A stretch of 64,000 bases of DNA from Bog-756 sp963806455 (GCA_963806455.1 CAWDXZ010000001.1:744001-808000); one strand, 5' to 3'. Positions 16,371 through 24,422 are shown, numbered from the stretch's first letter. Made by a program: numbers and translations. The notes: generated by a model from the sequence alone, not told the origin.

Positions 16371-16516
16371 AGCCCGCCGCCCCGGTCAACCCGCCGCCCC
16401 GGTCAGCCCGCCGCCCAGCTCGACCCGCCGCCCCGGCCAACCCGCCCCGACCAACCGGCCCCGGCCAACCCGCCCCGGCCAACCGGCCCCGGCCAATCCG
16501 CCCCGGCCAACCCATC
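16371..16516. repeat. Tandem C-rich repeat between the DJ-1 and GNAT genes
   Basis: Intergenic array with two phases. The left part has units near CCGCCGCCCCGGTCAAC; the right part has about five copies of a 14-base unit close to CCCCGGCCAACCCG. No gene is supported in it. It resembles a short minisatellite that may vary between strains. Confidence 0.8.
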
Positions 16517-16525
16517 GGCTCCCGG

Positions 16526-17041
16526 TCACCGGTCGACGAGCTCCTCGGCCAGCAGGTCCATGAGGAGGGCGTCGTGCCACGAGCCGTCGGGCCCACGCTC
16601 GTGGCGGCGGAGCACGCCCACCGGGCGGAAGCCGACCTTGGCGTAGCAGCGGACCGCCGGCCCGTTGTCGGCCGCCGGGTCGATCTCGAGCCGGTGATGG
16701 CCGTGGTCGACGATCAGGTGCCGGGCCAGGGTGCGGACGGCGTCGGTGCCGACGCCCCGGCCGTGGCAGGCGGGATCCACATAGATGTCCATGCTGGCAT
16801 GGCGGTAGTCCGGCTCCTCCTCGGCCGACCACTGGATCCACCCGACCACCCGCCCGCCCTCTTCGATGACGAAGGGCGTGGCGCCGGGCTCGCGCAGGTC
16901 GGCCCGGACCGAGGCGGTCATGTCCGGCCCGCCGCGCCAGCGGGCGTAGACCTCGGGGCTCTCCCGGATCCGGGCCAGGGTGGCTATGTCGGCCGGTCGC
17001 GGGGGACGGAGGTGCACGATGGCCCCCTCCAACGTGGTCAT
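16526..17041 (-). CDS. GNAT family N-acetyltransferase (AAC(6')-like)
   Basis: A 171-residue acetyl-CoA-dependent acyltransferase of the GNAT fold. It starts with TTLEGAIVHLRPPRPADI, contains the strand GWIQWSAEEEPDYRHASMDI and the acetyl-CoA-binding loop HGRGVGTDAVRTLARHL (Q/R-x-x-G-x-G/A type), and ends with AVRCYAKVGFRPVGV. It is similar in layout to chromosomal aminoglycoside 6'-acetyltransferase-like proteins, but the substrate cannot be inferred. A TAGCCT hexamer six bases before the ATG suggests a leaderless message. The stop lies 10 bases beyond the tandem repeat. Confidence 0.85.
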   Translation of the reverse strand: MTTLEGAIVHLRPPRPADIATLARIRESPEVYARWRGGPDMTASVRADLREPGATPFVIEEGGRVVGWIQWSAEEEPDYRHASMDIYVDPACHGRGVGTDAVRTLARHLIVDHGHHRLEIDPAADNGPAVRCYAKVGFRPVGVLRRHERGPDGSWHDALLMDLLAEELVDR

Positions 17042-17047
17042 CCGGCC

Positions 17048-17053
17048 AGGCTA
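17048..17053 (-). promoter_or_regulatory. -10 element of the GNAT gene (leaderless)
   Basis: TAGCCT on the minus strand, six bases before the ATG at 17041. Confidence 0.5.
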
Positions 17054-17527
17054 GGCCGGGTCCACCGGCGGCTGACCCCGTTCCACCTCGGCCTTGATGC
17101 GCTCGAGGGTGGTGCGCATGCCGTTGCGGTTGGTCCGGCCCCGGGCCCAACCGAGCAGCATCCAGTACAGGCGCAGCATGGCCGTGTCCGCCAGCTGAAA
17201 CGACTCGGTGACATCCGTCCCCCCGGCGGTCGCCTCGAGCTCGTAGCGCCAGACGTTCACGGGCTTGTCCGACGATCCGACGCCGAAGCTGAACGTGCGT
17301 CCGGGCTCGCAGTCGACGACGGTGCACGGTGTCCAGTAGGTCGGGCCCCTGCCGTTCCGCTTCACGTGCCCGCGGAAGCGGGCGCCCGCCGCCGGCCCGG
17401 TGGCTCCCTCGAGCCATTCGGCCTCGAACGTCTCGGGGCTGTACCGGCCGATCTGGGTGACGTCGCTGATCAGGTCCCAGACCCGCTCGGGGGGTGCGTC
17501 CATGTGAACGGTGACCGAGTCGTGCAT
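17051..17527 (-). CDS. SRPBCC (START/Bet v1-like) ligand-binding family protein
   Basis: A 158-residue protein of the polyketide cyclase/START-like superfamily. It opens DSVTVHMDAPPERVWDLISDV, then TYWTPCTVVDCEPGRTFSF and TDVTESFQL, the typical helix-grip hydrophobic-cavity fold. These proteins bind lipids or other hydrophobic ligands, or act as cyclases; the ligand is unknown. The ATG at 17527 is favoured over the upstream in-frame ATG at 17539 because TATGGT lies exactly seven bases before it. It is divergent from the serine hydrolase gene. Confidence 0.8.
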   Translation of the reverse strand: MHDSVTVHMDAPPERVWDLISDVTQIGRYSPETFEAEWLEGATGPAAGARFRGHVKRNGRGPTYWTPCTVVDCEPGRTFSFGVGSSDKPVNVWRYELEATAGGTDVTESFQLADTAMLRLYWMLLGWARGRTNRNGMRTTLERIKAEVERGQPPVDPA

Positions 17528-17534
17528 CGGCCCA

Positions 17535-17540
17535 ACCATA
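17535..17540 (-). promoter_or_regulatory. -10 element of the SRPBCC gene (leaderless)
   Basis: TATGGT on the minus strand, seven bases before the ATG at 17527. This decides the start codon. Confidence 0.6.
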
Positions 17541-17596
17541 GGGCGGCCCGGCCGGCGCGGGAGCGGCCGGGCCGGGGGCTGCGCGATGCTCTCCTC

Positions 17597-18688
17597 TTGG
17601 CCGTCACCGACCCGGGTCGCCCGTCGCCCCGGACCCTCCGCCCGCTGCCCGCGCCGCCGCCGGGCGTGCCCTGGCCCACCGAGTCCTGGCCCCGAGCCGG
17701 GCTGCCCCCGGGGGTGGACCTCGGGCCGCTCGTGGCCGAGGCCTTCGACCCGGCCGGGTCGCTGCACCAGACCTACGCCGTGGTGGTCGTCCATGGCGGC
17801 CGGCTGGTCTTCGAGGGGTACGGCGGCCTCATCCCCCGCTTCGACGGGCCGGGCCGGCCGGTCGTCGAGCAGAGCCCGCTCCTGTCGTGGTCGATGGCCA
17901 AGTCAATGCTCCACGCCGTGGTGGGGATACTGGTCGGCGAGGGCCGCCTGGTGCTGGACGCCCCGGCGCCCGTCCCCGAGTGGCAGGCACCGGGCGACCC
18001 CCGCCGGGACATCACCTCGGAGCATCTGCTCGAGATGCGCGACGGTCTCCGGTTCGCCGAGGACTATGTCGATGCCGACCGCTCGGACGTCATCCAGATG
18101 CTGTTCGGGGTGGGCCAGTCGGACATGGCCCGGTTCGCCGCCGACCGGCCCCTGGCCGCCCCCCCGGGCTCCCGGTTCAACTACTCGAGCGGGACGAGCA
18201 ACGTCGTCTCGGGGATCGTGGCCCGGCTGGTCGGACCGGGCGACGGCTACCGCCGGTTCCTGGCCGACCGCCTCTTCGGGCCCATCGGGATGCGCTCGGC
18301 CCGCGCCACCTTCGACGACGCCGGTACCTGGGTGGCCTCCTCCTACGTCCACGCCACGGCCCGTGACTTCGCCCGCTTCGGCCTGCTGTACCTGCGGGAC
18401 GGGGTCTGGGGCGGTACCCGGCTGCTCCCCGAGGGTTGGGTGGACCACGGCCGCCGGCCCCGCTCGGTCGACCCCGACGACGGCGAGCTGTACGGCGCCC
18501 ACTGGTGGACGGGGCACGACCGCCACGGCACGTTCTGGGCGGCCGGGCACGACGGCCAGTCCATCGACGTCTGCCCGGCGCTCGACCTGGTCGTCGTCCG
18601 CCTGGGCCGCACCGACAGCCGGCACGCCGAGCCCCTCAGGGCGTGGCGCGCCGCGGTGATCGACCGGTTCGCCTCGGCGGCGGAGTGA
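17597..18688 (+). CDS. Serine hydrolase, class C beta-lactamase fold (S12 family)
   Basis: A 363-residue penicillin-binding-protein-like hydrolase. The catalytic SxxK motif is in LSWSMAKSMLHAVVG and the second motif is the YSS of RFNYSSGTSNVVSG. LYLRDGVWGGTRLLPEGWVD and GHDGQSIDV follow, as in esterases and 6-aminohexanoate-dimer-hydrolase-like members of the family. There is no obvious signal peptide, so it is probably cytosolic, and the substrate is unknown. The start is uncertain: the TTG at 17597 is the first plausible codon clear of the divergent SRPBCC promoter, and the GTG at 17666 is the alternative. Longer upstream open frame is antisense to other genes. Confidence 0.8.
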   Translation: MAVTDPGRPSPRTLRPLPAPPPGVPWPTESWPRAGLPPGVDLGPLVAEAFDPAGSLHQTYAVVVVHGGRLVFEGYGGLIPRFDGPGRPVVEQSPLLSWSMAKSMLHAVVGILVGEGRLVLDAPAPVPEWQAPGDPRRDITSEHLLEMRDGLRFAEDYVDADRSDVIQMLFGVGQSDMARFAADRPLAAPPGSRFNYSSGTSNVVSGIVARLVGPGDGYRRFLADRLFGPIGMRSARATFDDAGTWVASSYVHATARDFARFGLLYLRDGVWGGTRLLPEGWVDHGRRPRSVDPDDGELYGAHWWTGHDRHGTFWAAGHDGQSIDVCPALDLVVVRLGRTDSRHAEPLRAWRAAVIDRFASAAE

Positions 18689-18718
18689 GGTCGGTGCCCC
18701 CGGTGCCGCCGGGTCGGC

Positions 18719-19285
18719 TCAGGGCGTGACGCCGTCCCACAGGCCGACGGGCGCCTGCCCGAGCCCGTAGTGGCCGGGCTGGCGCCGCCCCGATGCCGCC
18801 TTCTCCAGGCGCTTCTGCATGCCCTCGGTCAACACGCCGGCGTTGATCATCTCCACGAAGGTGGCCGTGGCGTTGCCCACGTCGAAGAAGTCGCGCTGCC
18901 AGCTCCACATGAAGTCGCCGCCATAGCGGAACCAGCTGCCGCCCAGCCCGGCGATCTCATAGGGAGTGCCGTCCGGCCGGGTGGCGTCGGCGACCTGCTT
19001 CCACAGGCCGAGGATCTCGCCCTGGACCTCGTCGATGAGGACCCGCTGGTAGGGGTAGGTCCAGCCTCCGAGGCCCTCCATCTCGTACCCGAGGGCGAAC
19101 TCGCGGATCTCCTCGCGGCCGACGGCCATGAACTCGTCCGTCGGGCCGACGTTCCACCCGTAGGTGGCCTCCTCGGTGAACATGTCGGCCATCGGCCTCC
19201 AGTCGAGGTGTTCCTCGCAACGCCGGTTGAGATCCAACCAGCGCTGCATCATCTCCTCGAGCTCCTGGCGGGGGAACGACGGCAT
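18719..19285 (-). CDS. SnoaL/NTF2-like protein, last gene of the CYP51 operon
   Basis: A 188-residue protein with a SnoaL-like (NTF2 cone) fold. Its helical opening MMQRWLDLNRRCEEHLDWRP leads to DMFTEEATYGWNVGPTDEFMAVGREEI and a strand-rich remainder. NTF2-like proteins in steroid and polyketide loci act as isomerases, hydrolases or ligand-binding partners. It starts four bases after the ferredoxin stop with its own AAGGAG ribosome-binding site, so it is read with the P450/ferredoxin genes. Its role with CYP51 is inferred only from position. Confidence 0.75.
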   Translation of the reverse strand: MPSFPRQELEEMMQRWLDLNRRCEEHLDWRPMADMFTEEATYGWNVGPTDEFMAVGREEIREFALGYEMEGLGGWTYPYQRVLIDEVQGEILGLWKQVADATRPDGTPYEIAGLGGSWFRYGGDFMWSWQRDFFDVGNATATFVEMINAGVLTEGMQKRLEKAASGRRQPGHYGLGQAPVGLWDGVTP

Positions 19286-19288
19286 GGG

Positions 19289-19486
19289 CTACTCCTTGTC
19301 GGTGATGCGAAGCGCGGACGTGGGACAGAACCGGACGGCCGCCTCCACCATTCCCCGCAGGCCCTCGTCGGGCTGGGGGTCGAGGATGGTCACCTTGGTG
19401 TTCCGGTCCAGCTCGAAGACGCTCGGAGCCTCGGACTCGCACACCCCGTGCCCCTGGCAGAGGTCGAGGTCGACGCTCACCCGCAT
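19289..19486 (-). CDS. [3Fe-4S]-type ferredoxin with histidine in the cluster motif
   Basis: A 65-residue electron carrier. The cluster motif is Cys10-x2-His13-x2-Cys16 and then Cys54-Pro55. This is the CxxHxxC(x)nCP pattern of mycobacterial P450-associated ferredoxins, where a histidine occupies the position of the fourth cysteine. It should pass single electrons from a reductase (not in this window) to the P450s encoded just upstream. Its ATG overlaps the CYP51 stop by one base, so the two are translationally coupled. In M. tuberculosis the CYP51 gene is likewise followed by a ferredoxin gene. Confidence 0.92.
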   Translation of the reverse strand: MRVSVDLDLCQGHGVCESEAPSVFELDRNTKVTILDPQPDEGLRGMVEAAVRFCPTSALRITDKE

Positions 19487-20865
19487 CAGCTCGACGGCCG
19501 GCCGCCGGCCCGGCGACGGTAGCGAACGGCGCAGGGCTGCTGGAGCTGGACGACCATCTTCGAATGGTCGTTGCGGTAGCTGTCCGGGGGCTGGGCCAGT
19601 TCGAACTCCCAGTCCAAGAGGAGCACGGAGAAGATGGCCTTGAGCTGCATCATGGCGAAGGCCGCGCCCACACACCGGTGCCGGCCGGCCCCGAAGGGTA
19701 TCCACGTCCACGGGTTGGCGCGGTCCTCCTCCCGGGGCTCGAGGTAGCGCGAGGGCAGGAACGAGTCCGCCTCGGGGAAGTCCTCGGGTATGCGGTTGGA
19801 GACGGCGGGGCTGGCGCCGACCATCTGGCCGGCCCGGATGGAGTACCCGCCCACCTCCATGTCCTCCTTGGCCACCCGCAGCAACAGGATGAGGGGCGGG
19901 TGCAGGCGCAGTGCCTCTTTGATCGCCGACTCCAGGTGGGGCATCTCGCGCAAGGCCTGGTAGCTCACCTCGGCTTCCCCGGCGTAGAGGTCCTGGAGCT
20001 CGCGGTGGACGGCGTCGAGCTCGGGCCCGTGTCGCAGGAGCTCGATGAGCGTCCAGGCCGCCGTGCCCGAGGTGGTGTGGTGGCCGGCGAACATCATGGA
20101 GATGAACATGCCGGTGACCTGGTCGGCCGAGAAGCGCGGCGAGCCGTCGGCCTCGGTGACCGACATCAGCACGTCGAGGAGGTCGCGCTCCTCGTCGCCC
20201 GTCGGGGGGTGGGCCGCCCGCCGCTCCATGATCCCCTCGACCAGGCGGACCAGCCCGGCCCGGGCCGCGTCGCGCCGGGCGAAGCTCTCGATGGGGGCGT
20301 AGGGGTCGACGTAGGCGATGGCGTCCGTTCCCCGTTCGAGGTCGTGGTACAGCTCGGCGAACCGCTTGTCGAGCTCCTGGCGGAAGCGCCGGCCGATGAG
20401 GCAGGCCGACGAGGTGTAGATGGTGAGCTCGGCGAACCAGTCGAGGAGGTCGATGGTGCCCTCGTCCTCCCAGCCGGCCACCATGGTCCGAACCTCCTCG
20501 GCGATGGTGGCGGCGTGGCCGCGCATGAACTTGTCCCGCAGGGCCTGGTTGTGGAGCATCTCGCGCCGGCGCTCGGGAGGGGCGTCGAACACCACCCCCT
20601 CGCCGAAGATCGGCGTCATGAAGGGGTAGGCCTCGGCCTGGTCGAGCACGTCCTCGGGCGCCCGGAAGAAGAGCTCGTTGGCCTCGGCGCCCGACAGCAG
20701 GACCACGTCGCGGTCGGCCAGACGGAAGACGCCGACGTCGCCGCACTCGGCCCGCACCCGGTCGAGCAGGGCGATGGGATCCACCCGCAGCTCGCCGAGG
20801 TGGCCGTCGGCCTGCTCGCCGCCGGACACCCGGGGTGGCTCGCGGTAGGTCATGGTGGTGCTCAT
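19486..20865 (-). CDS. cyp51: Cytochrome P450 CYP51 (sterol 14-alpha-demethylase family)
   Basis: A 459-residue soluble P450 with CYP51 diagnostic motifs. The B'-C signature Y-x3-xPxFGxxVxFD appears as YPFMTPIFGEGVVFD (residues 80-94), the I-helix as MFAGHHTTSGTAAW, and the heme loop as FGAGRHRCVGAAF with Cys398. The C-terminal PPDSYRNDHSKMVVQLQQP is almost that of mycobacterial CYP51. Family members remove the sterol C14 methyl group using electrons from ferredoxin and NADPH or NADH reductase; whether the host makes or meets sterols cannot be seen here. The start overlaps the SDR stop by four bases. Confidence 0.95.
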   Translation of the reverse strand: MSTTMTYREPPRVSGGEQADGHLGELRVDPIALLDRVRAECGDVGVFRLADRDVVLLSGAEANELFFRAPEDVLDQAEAYPFMTPIFGEGVVFDAPPERRREMLHNQALRDKFMRGHAATIAEEVRTMVAGWEDEGTIDLLDWFAELTIYTSSACLIGRRFRQELDKRFAELYHDLERGTDAIAYVDPYAPIESFARRDAARAGLVRLVEGIMERRAAHPPTGDEERDLLDVLMSVTEADGSPRFSADQVTGMFISMMFAGHHTTSGTAAWTLIELLRHGPELDAVHRELQDLYAGEAEVSYQALREMPHLESAIKEALRLHPPLILLLRVAKEDMEVGGYSIRAGQMVGASPAVSNRIPEDFPEADSFLPSRYLEPREEDRANPWTWIPFGAGRHRCVGAAFAMMQLKAIFSVLLLDWEFELAQPPDSYRNDHSKMVVQLQQPCAVRYRRRAGGRPSS

Positions 20866-21665
20866 GGGTGGGCCTCGCCTTCCGGTTCGTCTCGGATCGG
20901 TGCTTCCGGCTGCAGCTCCACCACGGTGGCGTGGGTCCCCCGCGGGAGTGCCACCACGGCGGCGATGGCCTGGGCCACCCCCGCCGGGCGCATGAAGCTG
21001 GAGTGGCGGGCGAACCCCCAGGCCGCCCACTGCTCGATGACGGCGGCGGTCACGGCGGGGTCCCAGTCCATCCCCATGCCGGTCAGGGTGGGGCCCGGCC
21101 GCACGATGGTGGCCCGCACGCCGGTGCCTTCGAGCTCCATCTGGAGCGAGCGGGCATAGCCTTCGAGGCCCCATTTGGACGTCACGTAGGCGGCCATCGA
21201 GGGGCGGGGCCGCTCGACCACGTCGGATGTGACGAACACCACGTCGCCGCGTCGCCGGGCGGTCATCATGGGCAGCAGGGCCCGGACCATCCGGTGGGTG
21301 CCGCTCACGTTGACCCCGAGCACCCGGTCGAAGGCCTCGGGATCGGTGTCCACGACCGATCCGGCCACGTTCAGTGCGGCGTTGGACACCAGGATCTCGA
21401 CGCCGTCGAAGGCCTCGAGCGCCGCCTTGGCGAACTGGTCGATCGACTCGCTGTCGGCCAGGTCGAGGTGGACGGCGAGGGCGTCACCCCCCGCGGCCCG
21501 TATGGCCGCCGCCGTCTCCTCGCACTCGGCCAGGCGTCGTGCCCCGAGCACCACCGGATGCCCGACCGAGGCCAGCTCCCGAGCGGTGGCCTGCCCGATG
21601 CCCGACGAGGCGCCGGTCACCACCGCCGGTCTCCGTGCCGGGTGGGCCGGTGGTGGTGCCATCAC
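20862..21665 (-). CDS. Short-chain dehydrogenase/reductase in the CYP51 operon
   Basis: A 267-residue NAD(P)-dependent oxidoreductase. The cofactor loop is TGASSGIG, the NAG-equivalent is SNAAL, and the catalytic pair is Y-x3-K in AAYVTSKWGLEGYARSL. It sits between two P450 genes with four-base overlaps at both ends, matching the position of an SDR between cyp123 and cyp51 in mycobacteria. A role in oxidising or reducing a sterol-like or terpenoid alcohol/ketone is plausible but inferred from context only. Confidence 0.9.
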   Translation of the reverse strand: MMAPPPAHPARRPAVVTGASSGIGQATARELASVGHPVVLGARRLAECEETAAAIRAAGGDALAVHLDLADSESIDQFAKAALEAFDGVEILVSNAALNVAGSVVDTDPEAFDRVLGVNVSGTHRMVRALLPMMTARRRGDVVFVTSDVVERPRPSMAAYVTSKWGLEGYARSLQMELEGTGVRATIVRPGPTLTGMGMDWDPAVTAAVIEQWAAWGFARHSSFMRPAGVAQAIAAVVALPRGTHATVVELQPEAPIRDEPEGEAHP

Positions 21666-22861
21666 CGGCGGGTCACCGTGGTCGGGAGGGCGGCCAGCCC
21701 GCGGACGTTGACCGAGTGGACCCGCTCGATGCCGTCGGGATCCACCTCGTAGCCGGACACCCGCTTGACCAGCTCGCCGAGCCCGATCCGGGCCTCGAGC
21801 CGGGCCAGGGGGGCGCCCATGCAGAAGTGGCGGCCGCTGCCGAAGCTCACCAGCCTGGAGGTGTCCCGGTCGAGGTCATAGCGGTCGGGATCCGGGAACA
21901 CCGCCTCGTCGCGGTTGGCCGAGCCCACCAGCAGGAGGACCCGGTCGCCCTGGGCGATGCGGGCCCCCCCGACCTCGAGGTCCGTACGCGCCACCCGGAG
22001 CAGCATCTGGCTCGAGGTGTCGTAGCGGAGCGTCTCCTCCACCCAGTCGGCCACCCGTTCCCCGTCGCCGAATGGCTTGGCCCGCTGGTCGGGGTAGCGC
22101 CACGCCCAGTACCAAGCGTTGCCGAGCAGCTTGGTGGTGGTCTCGTTGCCCGCCACCACCATGAGGAAGAGGAAGGCGACGATCTCCTCGTCGGTGAGGC
22201 GCTCGCCGTCGAGCTCGGCCACGGCCAGCGCCGAGGTCAGGTCGTCCGACGGCGCCCCCCGCCGCTCGTCCACCATGCCCTGGTAGTAGCCGACCAGGCT
22301 GAGGGCGGCCTCCATGCCTGCCTCGGGTACGTCGAAGACGCCGTCCTCCCGGTGCACGACCAGGTCGGCCAGCCGGCGCACCTCGGCCCGGTCGGCCCGC
22401 GGCACGCCGACCAGCTCGGAGATGACGTCCATGGGCAGCTTGCCGGCGAAGTCGGCGATGAAGTCGAACGTCCCCCGCTCGACGGCCGGCTCGAGGTGCT
22501 CGACGGCGATGGCCCGGATGCCCTCCTCCATCTGGGCCACCTTCGACGGCGTGAATCCCTTGCCCACCAGCGAGCGCATCCGGGTGTGCCGAGGCGGGTC
22601 GAGGGCGAGGAACGACATCACCTTGTGGGCGTCCGGCCGGAAGGCACTCGGGTCGAGCGAGACACCGTACGAGTTGGAGAAGGCGTCGACGTTGCGGAAG
22701 GCGGCCAGGACGTCGGCGTGGCGGGACAGAGCCCAGAAGTCGAGCTCGTCGTTGCGGTAGACGGGCGCCTCGGCGCGCAGCCGGGCGTACACGGGGTAGG
22801 GGTCCTCGTGGATCTCGTAGGCGTAGGGGCTGTAGACGAGCGGCTCGCGGGTGGTGGTCAT
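21662..22861 (-). CDS. Cytochrome P450 (CYP123-like by position)
   Basis: A 399-residue soluble bacterial P450. It has the I-helix FLMVVAGNETTTKLLGN, the K-helix ETLR in WVEETLRYDTSSQ, and the heme loop FGSGRHFCMGAPLAR with Cys347. Its length and the lack of any membrane anchor fit class I bacterial P450s fed by the ferredoxin encoded three genes downstream. In the mycobacterial cyp51 locus the equivalent position is held by CYP123. The substrate is unknown. It overlaps the TetR gene upstream and the SDR downstream by four bases each. Confidence 0.92.
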   Translation of the reverse strand: MTTTREPLVYSPYAYEIHEDPYPVYARLRAEAPVYRNDELDFWALSRHADVLAAFRNVDAFSNSYGVSLDPSAFRPDAHKVMSFLALDPPRHTRMRSLVGKGFTPSKVAQMEEGIRAIAVEHLEPAVERGTFDFIADFAGKLPMDVISELVGVPRADRAEVRRLADLVVHREDGVFDVPEAGMEAALSLVGYYQGMVDERRGAPSDDLTSALAVAELDGERLTDEEIVAFLFLMVVAGNETTTKLLGNAWYWAWRYPDQRAKPFGDGERVADWVEETLRYDTSSQMLLRVARTDLEVGGARIAQGDRVLLLVGSANRDEAVFPDPDRYDLDRDTSRLVSFGSGRHFCMGAPLARLEARIGLGELVKRVSGYEVDPDGIERVHSVNVRGLAALPTTVTRR

Positions 22862-23481
22862 CCGGCCCCCCCGCCCCCGTGCCCGCCCACCATCAGCGCC
22901 GCCGCCTCGGCCACGAAGTCGGGGACCTCCGTCGACGACATGTGGCCCATACCCGCCGCCAGCAACGCGCCCGAGAAGGTGGTCTCGAGCACCCGCACGA
23001 CCATCGGGTCCACGCCGGTGCCGAGGGCGGCGGACAGCCGGCGGTGGATCTGGGCCCCGATCCGGTCCCGCAGGTGCTTGACGTCCGGATTGGGGCTGAG
23101 CAGGGCCACGGTGCAGGCGTCGACGAGGGCGGCGCTCTCGGTGGTGAACACCATGGCCCGCACCGCGTCCCGGAGCCGCTCGTCCATGGGTCGCCCGTCA
23201 CCGGGCTCGACGGGTGCCAGGTCCTGCATCCGCCGCCACAGCACCTCGGCCAGCAGGTGGTCCTTGGAGCTGAAGTAGTTGTAGGCGGTGGCCGGCGCCA
23301 CCCCGGCGCGGCGGGCCACGCTGCGCACGGTCAGCCCCGCGTACCCCACCTCCTCGATCTCCGACTCGGTGGCCCGGACCAGCTCCATGACCACCTCGGC
23401 CTGGCGGGGGGTGAGCCGCCGCCGCGTGGCCTCGAGGCGGTGGGGATCCTCGGTCGGGAGGACGGCGATGGCCTCGGTCAC
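22858..23481 (-). CDS. TetR-family transcriptional regulator of the CYP51 operon
   Basis: A 207-residue repressor-type protein. The helix-turn-helix is around residues 37-70 (EEVGYAGLTVRSVARRAGV, then APATAYNYFSSKDHL), the recognition-helix pattern of TetR proteins. The C-terminal half is the helical ligand pocket. It starts at a GTG that overlaps the upstream gene's stop by four bases and overlaps the P450 gene downstream, so it is embedded in the operon it presumably controls. The palindromes at 24288-24311 are the best operator candidates. The inducer may be the P450 substrate, but this is a guess. Confidence 0.88.
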   Translation of the reverse strand: MTEAIAVLPTEDPHRLEATRRRLTPRQAEVVMELVRATESEIEEVGYAGLTVRSVARRAGVAPATAYNYFSSKDHLLAEVLWRRMQDLAPVEPGDGRPMDERLRDAVRAMVFTTESAALVDACTVALLSPNPDVKHLRDRIGAQIHRRLSAALGTGVDPMVVRVLETTFSGALLAAGMGHMSSTEVPDFVAEAAALMVGGHGGGGAG

Positions 23482-24281
23482 GGCGGGCCCCCGCGCCCGC
23501 CCTCGGCCGGCATCGGCCCTCCGTCGCCACCGCGCCGCTCCGGGATGTGGCTGGTCCCGTCCCGCATGGGCGGGAACTCGAAGGTGGCCGCCGTGGTCAT
23601 CTTGGTGACCGCGGTGATGTCCGCCTCGGGCAGCGTCTCGGTGTCGTCGTCGATGACCAGCTCCCACCGGCAATGCGGGGAGCGGTCCGACGGCACCCGG
23701 GGAGGCCGGTGCACGTGGCGGATGTGGGCCTTCGGGTTGATGGCCTGTGCGGTCACGTCGAAGGTGCCGTCCTCGATGTGGTGGCACATCCCGGTGACCA
23801 TCTTGTCCCCCCACGGCTCGGCGTCCATCAGCGCCCCGCAGTAGGCGAGCTCGAAGTACCCGTGCCGCTCGTCGACGACCTCGTAGCGGACGTCGAGATA
23901 GTGGTGGGGGAAGCCCGGGTCGAGTTGGAGCACCTTGAAGATGGCCTCGACGTCGTCGCCCTCGACGCCCATGATGCGCCGAAGCCGCTGGCCGTAGACG
24001 GGGCTCGCCCCCCGCCACTCCTCGATGGCCAGTCGCTCCATCTCCTCCATCCCGTGGGACATGCCGATGGCGGCGCACATCGAACGGTCGAGGATGTGCA
24101 CGGCCTGGGCGTACTCGCGGACCAGCCGGACCAGGGCGTGGTGCGACAGGTCCTCGTAGCGGAAGTCGGCCCGGAACGGGCCCGAGTAGTCCTCGAGCCC
24201 GCCGTCTCGGGGGTCTCCGGCGTCAGCACCGGGGCCCTCGGCCACGTCACCCCGGCGGGGCTCCCCGTTGCCGGCATCCAT
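23478..24281 (-). CDS. Conserved protein of unknown function heading the CYP51 operon
   Basis: A 267-residue protein that I do not recognise with confidence. After about 30 disordered residues it has helices rich in His and acidic residues (YEDLSHHALVRLVREYAQAV, then DRSMCAAIGMSHG) and later MVTGMCHHIEDGTFDV and KAHIRHVHRPPRVP, giving many possible metal ligands. It has no signal peptide or membrane segment. The general look recalls the L-2-amino-thiazoline-4-carboxylate hydrolase-like family, but this is weak. The ATG at 24281 lies seven bases after TATAGT, so the message is probably leaderless. A longer frame would run through the promoter. Confidence 0.65.
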   Translation of the reverse strand: MDAGNGEPRRGDVAEGPGADAGDPRDGGLEDYSGPFRADFRYEDLSHHALVRLVREYAQAVHILDRSMCAAIGMSHGMEEMERLAIEEWRGASPVYGQRLRRIMGVEGDDVEAIFKVLQLDPGFPHHYLDVRYEVVDERHGYFELAYCGALMDAEPWGDKMVTGMCHHIEDGTFDVTAQAINPKAHIRHVHRPPRVPSDRSPHCRWELVIDDDTETLPEADITAVTKMTTAATFEFPPMRDGTSHIPERRGGDGGPMPAEGGRGGPP

Positions 24282-24287
24282 GGTATG

Positions 24288-24311
24288 GACTATAGTCTGG
24301 ACAGCTGTCCA
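24288..24311. promoter_or_regulatory. Double palindromic operator, likely TetR target
   Basis: Two perfect palindromes lie side by side: GACTATAGTC (24288-24297) and TGGACAGCTGTCCA (24298-24311). The first contains the -10 hexamer of the leftward operon, and the second sits just upstream of it. Their place at the head of an operon containing a tetR gene makes them the natural repressor sites. Confidence 0.65.
24289..24294 (-). promoter_or_regulatory. -10 element of the CYP51 operon (leaderless)
   Basis: TATAGT on the minus strand, seven bases before the ATG at 24281. The same hexamer reads on the plus strand within the palindrome. Confidence 0.65.
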
Positions 24312-24412
24312 AGTACAGGGGCAGATGACGTCCGCCGCCCGCCCGCACCGCCCGCCGCCCACAGCGCACCGGACCCGGCGGGGACGGGGTCGCGTGGTCG
24401 GCCGGACCGATC

Positions 24413-24422
24413 GAAGGGGGAG
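24413..24422 (+). promoter_or_regulatory. Strong ribosome-binding site for the dehydrogenase at 24428
   Basis: GAAGGGGGAG ends five bases before the GTG at 24428 and fixes this start. Nearly the same string precedes the lipoprotein gene at 28971. Confidence 0.7.

Noticed and set aside
16526..17041. Calling this an aminoglycoside resistance gene
   Set aside because: Only the general GNAT fold and acetyl-CoA loop are visible; chromosomal relatives of this layout have unknown substrates.
16127..17596. A long upstream extension of the serine hydrolase frame
   Set aside because: It runs antisense through the GNAT and SRPBCC genes and the tandem repeat, and reads as Pro/Arg-rich noise until the hydrolase begins.
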